Below are positions 58,552-64,000 of a DNA stretch of 64,000 bases, piece by piece. The DNA lies in assembly GCA_937958885.1 (NCBI GenBank), contig CALGMT010000029.1:18744-82743 (forward strand). Direction: 5' to 3'. The position numbers and the translations under genes were made by a program. How positions within the stretch are numbered: position 1 is the first letter of the stretch; each line of letters opens with the position of its first letter. The stretch comes from an uncultured bacterium. GTDB taxonomy: Bacteria; Verrucomicrobiota; Kiritimatiellia; CAIVKH01. The notes under the pieces are model-generated. The model ran no database searches and was not told where the DNA came from. It was given only the letters and a program-made list of their open reading frames with translations.

Positions 58552-59537
58552 TTCGATGCGCCGGAAATCGCGGCAACGGCGGAGCGCCATGCGACAATCT
58601 TTGCGGCAACATCGAGAACGCCTTCGCGCCACGCGGTGAACCGACTCGCGATTTCACGCCGGGTCTCCTCCAGCGTGTCCGCCTGACGCTCTAAGCGCTC
58701 AAATTCCATAACCAAGGGTGGCAGATTAAACTTCGATTGGTTGAGTTGCTCCATGGCCTGCCATGCGGGGCCAGGATCGGGCGGCGGCGCCCCGACGGAA
58801 GGGGCGCGTCTGCGCGATGTGCGCGCAAAGTCTGCCGCGGCTGATGCTTTCTCGAGGCCCGCAAGGGCTTCCGCCATTCGAATGCCAGCCTCGCGGCGGT
58901 GCGCTTCGTGCTCAGCCATGCGCGTCTCCCATGCGCGGCGCTCTGCGCGCCATGCCAAACGCCGTTCGGTGTACGCCTTCTGAAGTGCGAGGAGCGCATT
59001 GCCCTCGCGCTCCAATACATCGACATCCTTAACCCGTGCCGTGAAGTCGGGCTGTAAATCCTGCAGCTTCCTCAGCGTTTCCAGAGTCGTCGCGAAGGTC
59101 GCCAGATCGATCGCCGGAGAACGCGCCGATTCCCGCTCCAACCGTGAGTGCAAGGCGTCCAATGACTCCTTCGCGTCGGCGAGCGCACGTCGCATGGCTT
59201 CGCCGTCAACGCGCATCGCTCCCTGCTCGTCATAGGCGCGCGCAAGCGCGCGCTGCAACTCGTGGACCTCGGCCTCGACACGCCCCGTGAAGCGGATCAA
59301 GAGAACCGCGGCGGTCGTTGCCACCGCGATCAGCAAACCTAGAAATATCAAGCCCAGCGCCACCATTCGGCGGCGCGCTTTACGGCGTTCGATTTCCAGG
59401 AATTCCTGGAACGCCTGCAATACAGGCAATCGGGATCCGAACGGCTGAATTCCGCCCCCCGCGCGCAGCGCCAGTCCATCCTGGCTCGTCGCAAGACTGC
59501 GTACCTGCTGCTTGACAATCTGCGGGGGCAGTTCCAC
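58548..59537 (-). CDS. single-pass membrane coiled-coil protein
   Basis: TM RRMVALGLIFLGLLIAVATTAAVLLIRFTG followed by a long heptad-rich Glu/Arg/Ala region; stop codon TAA at 58548-58550 is inside the repeat. Confidence 0.7.
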   Translation of the reverse strand: MELPPQIVKQQVRSLATSQDGLALRAGGGIQPFGSRLPVLQAFQEFLEIERRKARRRMVALGLIFLGLLIAVATTAAVLLIRFTGRVEAEVHELQRALARAYDEQGAMRVDGEAMRRALADAKESLDALHSRLERESARSPAIDLATFATTLETLRKLQDLQPDFTARVKDVDVLEREGNALLALQKAYTERRLAWRAERRAWETRMAEHEAHRREAGIRMAEALAGLEKASAAADFARTSRRRAPSVGAPPPDPGPAWQAMEQLNQSKFNLPPLVMEFERLERQADTLEETRREIASRFTAWREGVLDVAAKIVAWRSAVAAISGASK

Positions 59538-59553
59538 TTCAACACGCCTCGGC

Positions 59554-62500
59554 TTACTTCAACTTGAGCCAGGGCATCGGCGAAAACTTGCCGCGGCCGG
59601 GCCCCTGCTTGGGTTCGTCTTTAGGCTTTCCCGGGTCTTCTTGATCCTTTGCGCCGGCGACCCCGTCTCGCTGCTGGCCCTTCCATACGGACAGTTCCTG
59701 CTGCGCCTGCGCTTCAATGTCTGCCAAGCGGGGCGCCGCGGGCCGAATCGGCGCGGCTTGGACGTCCTCAACGGGTCGGCGAGCGCGAACCGTGGGTTCG
59801 GCCGCAGGCGTGGGCGCAGCGCCTGGCGCGGGCGGCGCAGGCGCCGGGTTCCGATCCTCACCGGGCGTCGCATCTTCACGCGCGCGACGCTGCTCGACGG
59901 CGGCATCCGAAACAGGCGGCACGACCACGCGCCGCGCAGGGCGCTCGGTGCGCGGGACGGCGGCGGGCGGTACAGGCGCGGCCGCTGCACTCACGTTCTT
60001 CCGCGCAACGGTCTCGCGCTGGCCCTGCTCGATACGCGTCGATAGGGCGCGCCAATCCTGCTGAAGCTGCTCGATGCGCCGCGTGAGCATCTGCTCCTTG
60101 CTGCGCCAACGAGACGCCTTGTCCTCAAAAATCTTCTTCTCGTGCGCGAGCTGCTGGTCGCGCTGGCGAATCGCATTCTGGTCATCTTGAATCGTCTTCT
60201 TGAGCTGCAAGATTTCCAGCTCTTTTTGGCGGCGCTGCTCGCGCTCCTCGTCGTAGAACTTCTTCTGCTGCTGGAGACGCACGGCGATCGCCTCATTTTC
60301 CTGCTTCACCTGCTCCAGCCGCTGCTGCAAGTCCTCAATCTTGAGGCGGGCGCGCTCTTCGATATCCTCTTTTTCGAGGCGCAACTGATCGAGTTCCTGC
60401 GATTCCTTCTCCGCCTGTTCGCGCAGCCGCTCTTGCTCGGCCTGCATACTCTCTATTGTCTGCCGGAATTCCTCTTCGCGCTCCTGGCCGCGCTTGCGTT
60501 CCTCGTCCAGCAAAATGCGATGTTGGTCGAGGTCCTGCGCGGTCTCCTCCAGCTTGAGGGTGAGCTGCAATTGGCTCTCCTGCAGGCGCTCGAGGCGCGC
60601 CATCAGGTCGTCGCGCTCGTGCTGCAAGCGACTTTCGGAGTCTTCGAACGCCAGTTTCTCCTGCGCCAATTCCTCCGACAGGGTGCGAATGCGCTCCTCG
60701 GCCTCCTGCAGGCGCTTCTCGTACCGCTCCTGCGCTTCCTCGGACTGCTTGCGGATCGCCTGTTCGTGCGCGACCTGCGCGCGGAAATTCTGCAGCTCGC
60801 TCTCGCGATCGGACAGGGTCTTGCGCAAATCCTCCAAGGTGGTCTGCAATTGCGTCATTTCCTGTTCGCGCGAGCGGCGGGCCCGCTGTTCGTCCTGGAT
60901 GGCCTTGCGCAAGCGATCCAGCTCCTCCAGTTTTTGCTGGGCGCGCGACAACTCCGCGCTGGACTGGCGCTGCACCAGCGCAAGCTCGGCCGCAAGCGCG
61001 CGCTGCTGTTCCTGCGTCTGGGCCAGCGACGCCTGCAAGTCGGCCTCGCGTTTTGCAGAGGCTTCTTTCGCCGCCTCCAAGGTGGCGCGCAATTCGACCA
61101 GCGCGAGTTCGCGCTGGCGCAACTCGCCCGCCACGGCATCGCGCTCGGCATGAAGGCCGTCGATCTTCGCCGACAATTCCTCCAGCGCCTTCGTTTGCTC
61201 CTGCTCTCGCGCCTGTGCCTGCGCCTGCAGGTCGGCGAGCTGTGCGCGCAAGGCCTCGGACTCCGCGCGTTGCTGCTCCACCTGCTGCAACGCCTGCTGC
61301 AGTTCCGCACCGCGAGACTCCAGATTCCGCGTAAGGGATTCAACCCGCTCGGAGAGCGATTGTTCGCGTTCGCGCGAACCGGCCTCCACGTTCACACGCA
61401 GGGATTTCTCCTCATCAATGGAGGCTCGCAGCGAGGACATGTCGGCCAATGTTTCGGCATGGCGTCGTTCCCACTCGGCGACTTGCGCCCTCAATGCCGC
61501 CTCGTTTTCCTGCGCGCGCGCATTCGCGTCGTCGAGCACGCCGATCGTACGCTCCATTTCCAAGCGCAGTGCCTCCAGCGCGCGTTCGGTCTCCTCGGCG
61601 CGCAAGCGCTGCTCTTCCAATTGGCGGTCCATTTCATCCTTCTCGACGCGCCACGATTCCGCCGCCGCCGCGTGCGCCGCGTCCCGATCGCGCGCCTCCC
61701 ACTCCAACTGCTCCACCCGAGCCTGAGCGGTGTCCAGCGCCGCCTGCAATTGCTCGATGCGCGCCGCATAGTGCTGTTCCCGACGCAGCGCCTCCTCCGA
61801 TGTCGCGCCTACCGCGGTGCGATACTGGTTGAGCTCCTCCTCCCGGCGGCGCAGTTCCTCCAACGCATCGTCGCGTTGCTTGAGCGCCGCATCCAATTGA
61901 ACGGTCAGCTCGCCGAGTCGGCGGGAGGTTTCGCGCTGCTCCTCCAACGTCTGTTCGACGCGGGTGGTCCAATCCTCTTCCGCCTTGCGTCCGCGCTCGC
62001 GCATTTCGGCGAGCAGCGCCCGACTCCGCTCCAATTCGCTCTCCGCCGCCTGCAGGCGCGCGCGCGCGGACTGACTCTCCGACTGTAACTTCTGGACCTG
62101 CTGCGTCAGACCCTGCTCAACCTGCCGGCGCGCAGCGGCCGCCTCGTTATGGCGCGCTTTCTCCCGCTCAAGCTCGGCCTCAAGCTCCGCCAGCCGCGCC
62201 AGCGCCGCCTGTCTTTTTTCAAAGGCTTCGACGTGGCTCTGCAGGTCGCTCCCGACGAGCGCTCGAATCTGCTCGATGCGATCCTTGCCGAAGCGCTCTT
62301 TGGTCAACACGGCCTCGCGCACCTTTGCGAGAAATTCGCGCTCCTGCGCGATTTCCTGCTCTACTTTCATCGATTCGGAGAGCAGCAAATCCTTCACCAA
62401 TTCCGCCTGCCTGCGGCGCTCGGCTTGAGCGGCGTCGCGTTCCTGCTGCAACGTCTCCGCGCGCGCCCGCTCGCTGTTCAACTCGCTTCGCGCCTGCTCA

Positions 62501-64000
62501 ATCGCGAGCGCGGCTTCGTCTAGTTCCGTTTTCAGGCGATCGGCCTGCGCCGCAAGCGTCGCGAGCGATGCGCGCAATTCCGACTCCGCCGCCTCGTTCC
62601 GTGCTCGCTCTTGATCGAGTTCGGCGCGCACTTGGACCAAGTCAGCGGCCGTCTCATTTGCGCGCCGCATAAATTCGGCCAACTGGATCTCAAGTTCGCT
62701 GATGCGCGCCGTCGAACGGTCGCGCTCCTCCACGCGCGCGACCCGCTCTTCTGCCAGCAGGCGGGCCTGCGTGTCCCGATCCGCGCGCACCGCTTCGAGC
62801 TCCGAGTCGAGACTTGCGATGCGCGCAGCGGATTCCCGCTCGCCCGCTTGCTTGAGCTCGAGCACATGCCGGGCCTGCCGCTGCGCGACATCCAAATCGG
62901 CGAGCAGCGTATCGCGCTCGTTCGTCCTCGCCGCAAGCTCGCTTTCCAATGCGGCGATGCGCTCGGATCGCTCGGACTCCGCCGCACGAAACGACTCTTC
63001 CGCCGCCGCGGCCGCCGCGCGTGTCGACGCCCATTCCTGTTGGGTGCGTTCCAGTTCGAGCGCCGTATCCTGCTGGAGTTGCCGAGCGGATTCCAATTCG
63101 GCGCGCGTCTCACCATGCGCGCCGCGCTCAAGATGCAGGGCCGCGTCAAGTTCCGCAATCCGCGCGTTCGCTGTCTGATGCGCGGCGGTCAGCTCTGCAA
63201 TACGCTGTTGGAGCGAGCGGCTGCGCCCGTCGAAATCCATTCTCGCCGCCGCGGCGTCCCGCCGCTCGCGCTGAAGCATGTCGCGCGTCTGCTCAAGTTC
63301 CTGTAGGGCCGTCTGGCGCGCGCGATTGAGGTCCTCAATCCGCTCGCCGAGCACCATCGCCTGCCGCTCGGCCGTCGCGCGGGCGCCGGCCCACGCGCGA
63401 TCCAGCTCCCCGATGCGGGCCTGCGCGGCATCCAACGCGCCGCGCGCGTCGTTGAGTTGATCCTCCAACTCCTTGATTCGCGCTTCGGCCAGCTCGGAAG
63501 CCGCACGCGCCGCAGCGCGTTCTGCCTCCATATCGGTCTGAATCCGCACAAGTTCGCTTGAGGCAGCGGCAAGTTCCGCCTGCAGCGACTCCACCCGCGC
63601 CGCAGCCTCGCGACGCGCCGCATCCAGTTCCGACGCCAGTTCGCCGGCGCGGCTCCTCAGCGACGCTACCTCCGCCGCCCGCTCGTCGCGCGCGGCGGCC
63701 AGCGCGCCCAACTCCACTTGCAATGTCTGGCTCGTCTGCGCAGCCTCGGCGCGCGCCTTCTCCAACTCCGCATGAAGCTCGCGGGCCTGACGCTCCGCCG
63801 CCTCGCGTACGACCGCCAGTTCCTCGCCACGCGCACGCAACTCCGACGCGCGCGCCTCCGACTCCGCCCGGAGCTCCGCCAACTTCGATTCCAACTCGCG
63901 CGCGCGCGCCGTCGCCGCCGATTGCGCGGCCGTCAACGTTTCGACGCGCTCGGCCAATTTCCTCGCATGCGCGGCGTGCTCGTCGCGCGCGCCCGCCGCA
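59554..64000 (-). CDS. giant coiled-coil protein (>1,460 aa; N-terminus outside window)
   Basis: One continuous open frame to the window edge, heptad-rich Ala/Glu/Arg/Gln sequence (e.g. AERQARELHAELEKARAEAAQTSQTLQVELGALAAARDERAAEVASL), then a Pro-rich C-terminal tail. The listed start at 63957 is an internal TTG; the frame stays open upstream. Confidence 0.85.
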   Translation of the reverse strand, partial: AAGARDEHAAHARKLAERVETLTAAQSAATARARELESKLAELRAESEARASELRARGEELAVVREAAERQARELHAELEKARAEAAQTSQTLQVELGALAAARDERAAEVASLRSRAGELASELDAARREAAARVESLQAELAAASSELVRIQTDMEAERAAARAASELAEARIKELEDQLNDARGALDAAQARIGELDRAWAGARATAERQAMVLGERIEDLNRARQTALQELEQTRDMLQRERRDAAAARMDFDGRSRSLQQRIAELTAAHQTANARIAELDAALHLERGAHGETRAELESARQLQQDTALELERTQQEWASTRAAAAAAEESFRAAESERSERIAALESELAARTNERDTLLADLDVAQRQARHVLELKQAGERESAARIASLDSELEAVRADRDTQARLLAEERVARVEERDRSTARISELEIQLAEFMRRANETAADLVQVRAELDQERARNEAAESELRASLATLAAQADRLKTELDEAALAIEQARSELNSERARAETLQQERDAAQAERRRQAELVKDLLLSESMKVEQEIAQEREFLAKVREAVLTKERFGKDRIEQIRALVGSDLQSHVEAFEKRQAALARLAELEAELEREKARHNEAAAARRQVEQGLTQQVQKLQSESQSARARLQAAESELERSRALLAEMRERGRKAEEDWTTRVEQTLEEQRETSRRLGELTVQLDAALKQRDDALEELRRREEELNQYRTAVGATSEEALRREQHYAARIEQLQAALDTAQARVEQLEWEARDRDAAHAAAAESWRVEKDEMDRQLEEQRLRAEETERALEALRLEMERTIGVLDDANARAQENEAALRAQVAEWERRHAETLADMSSLRASIDEEKSLRVNVEAGSREREQSLSERVESLTRNLESRGAELQQALQQVEQQRAESEALRAQLADLQAQAQAREQEQTKALEELSAKIDGLHAERDAVAGELRQRELALVELRATLEAAKEASAKREADLQASLAQTQEQQRALAAELALVQRQSSAELSRAQQKLEELDRLRKAIQDEQRARRSREQEMTQLQTTLEDLRKTLSDRESELQNFRAQVAHEQAIRKQSEEAQERYEKRLQEAEERIRTLSEELAQEKLAFEDSESRLQHERDDLMARLERLQESQLQLTLKLEETAQDLDQHRILLDEERKRGQEREEEFRQTIESMQAEQERLREQAEKESQELDQLRLEKEDIEERARLKIEDLQQRLEQVKQENEAIAVRLQQQKKFYDEEREQRRQKELEILQLKKTIQDDQNAIRQRDQQLAHEKKIFEDKASRWRSKEQMLTRRIEQLQQDWRALSTRIEQGQRETVARKNVSAAAAPVPPAAVPRTERPARRVVVPPVSDAAVEQRRAREDATPGEDRNPAPAPPAPGAAPTPAAEPTVRARRPVEDVQAAPIRPAAPRLADIEAQAQQELSVWKGQQRDGVAGAKDQEDPGKPKDEPKQGPGRGKFSPMPWLKLK

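Noticed and set aside
60142-62088. 648-aa plus-strand Leu/Arg-rich ORF antisense to the giant coiled-coil gene
   Set aside because: Mirror frame of heptad-coding DNA (CTG/CGC runs); low complexity, no independent start signals.

Overview
GC-rich bacterial chromosomal window, densely packed with mostly housekeeping genes. The PEP-CTERM proteins, SHD1-like domain, TopoVI-B and VanZ paralogs fit the PVC superphylum (possibly Kiritimatiellota/Verrucomicrobiota-like), but that placement is inference. Contents left to right: Bat aerotolerance genes (batC end, batD, batE); an opp-type permease pair; psuG; trkA/trkH/usp; an ECF sigma operon; two tandem VanZ-like paralogs; malQ; aspS; tRNA-Cys; ettA; an RsbU/STAS module; an HTH-EIIA fusion; tRNA-Thr; an M16 peptidase; panE; a short orphan secretin-like gene; bioB; an island of decayed transposases and repeats; bioA; dgkA; aceE/aceF/lpd; two PEP-CTERM genes, one frameshifted; a SET-domain gene; DUF3108 paralogs around kdsB/rfaE1; holA; HIT; phoH; a secreted GH13 enzyme with an SHD1-like tail; a GT2/GT4/flippase cluster; topoisomerase VI subunit B; a fungal-type cystathionine gamma-synthase-like enzyme; and a giant coiled-coil protein running off the right edge. 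The most unusual signals are two families of short phased repeats. Family 1 (GTCATGAATAAAGGACTGACCCCTTTTTC) occurs at 31720-31795 and 58474-58551. At those sites it appears to supply the annotated start of bioA and the stop codons of two convergent genes. Family 2 (TTCCATGCTCTGTAAAAA) occurs as 30-31 bp-phased pairs at about 11.1 kb and 49.25 kb. Other items worth checking are TopoVI-B without an adjacent A subunit, the conserved C-terminal region of the VanZ pair, the OppB insert, and the transposon-split bioB-bioA locus. All calls come from reading the sequence; no database search was run.
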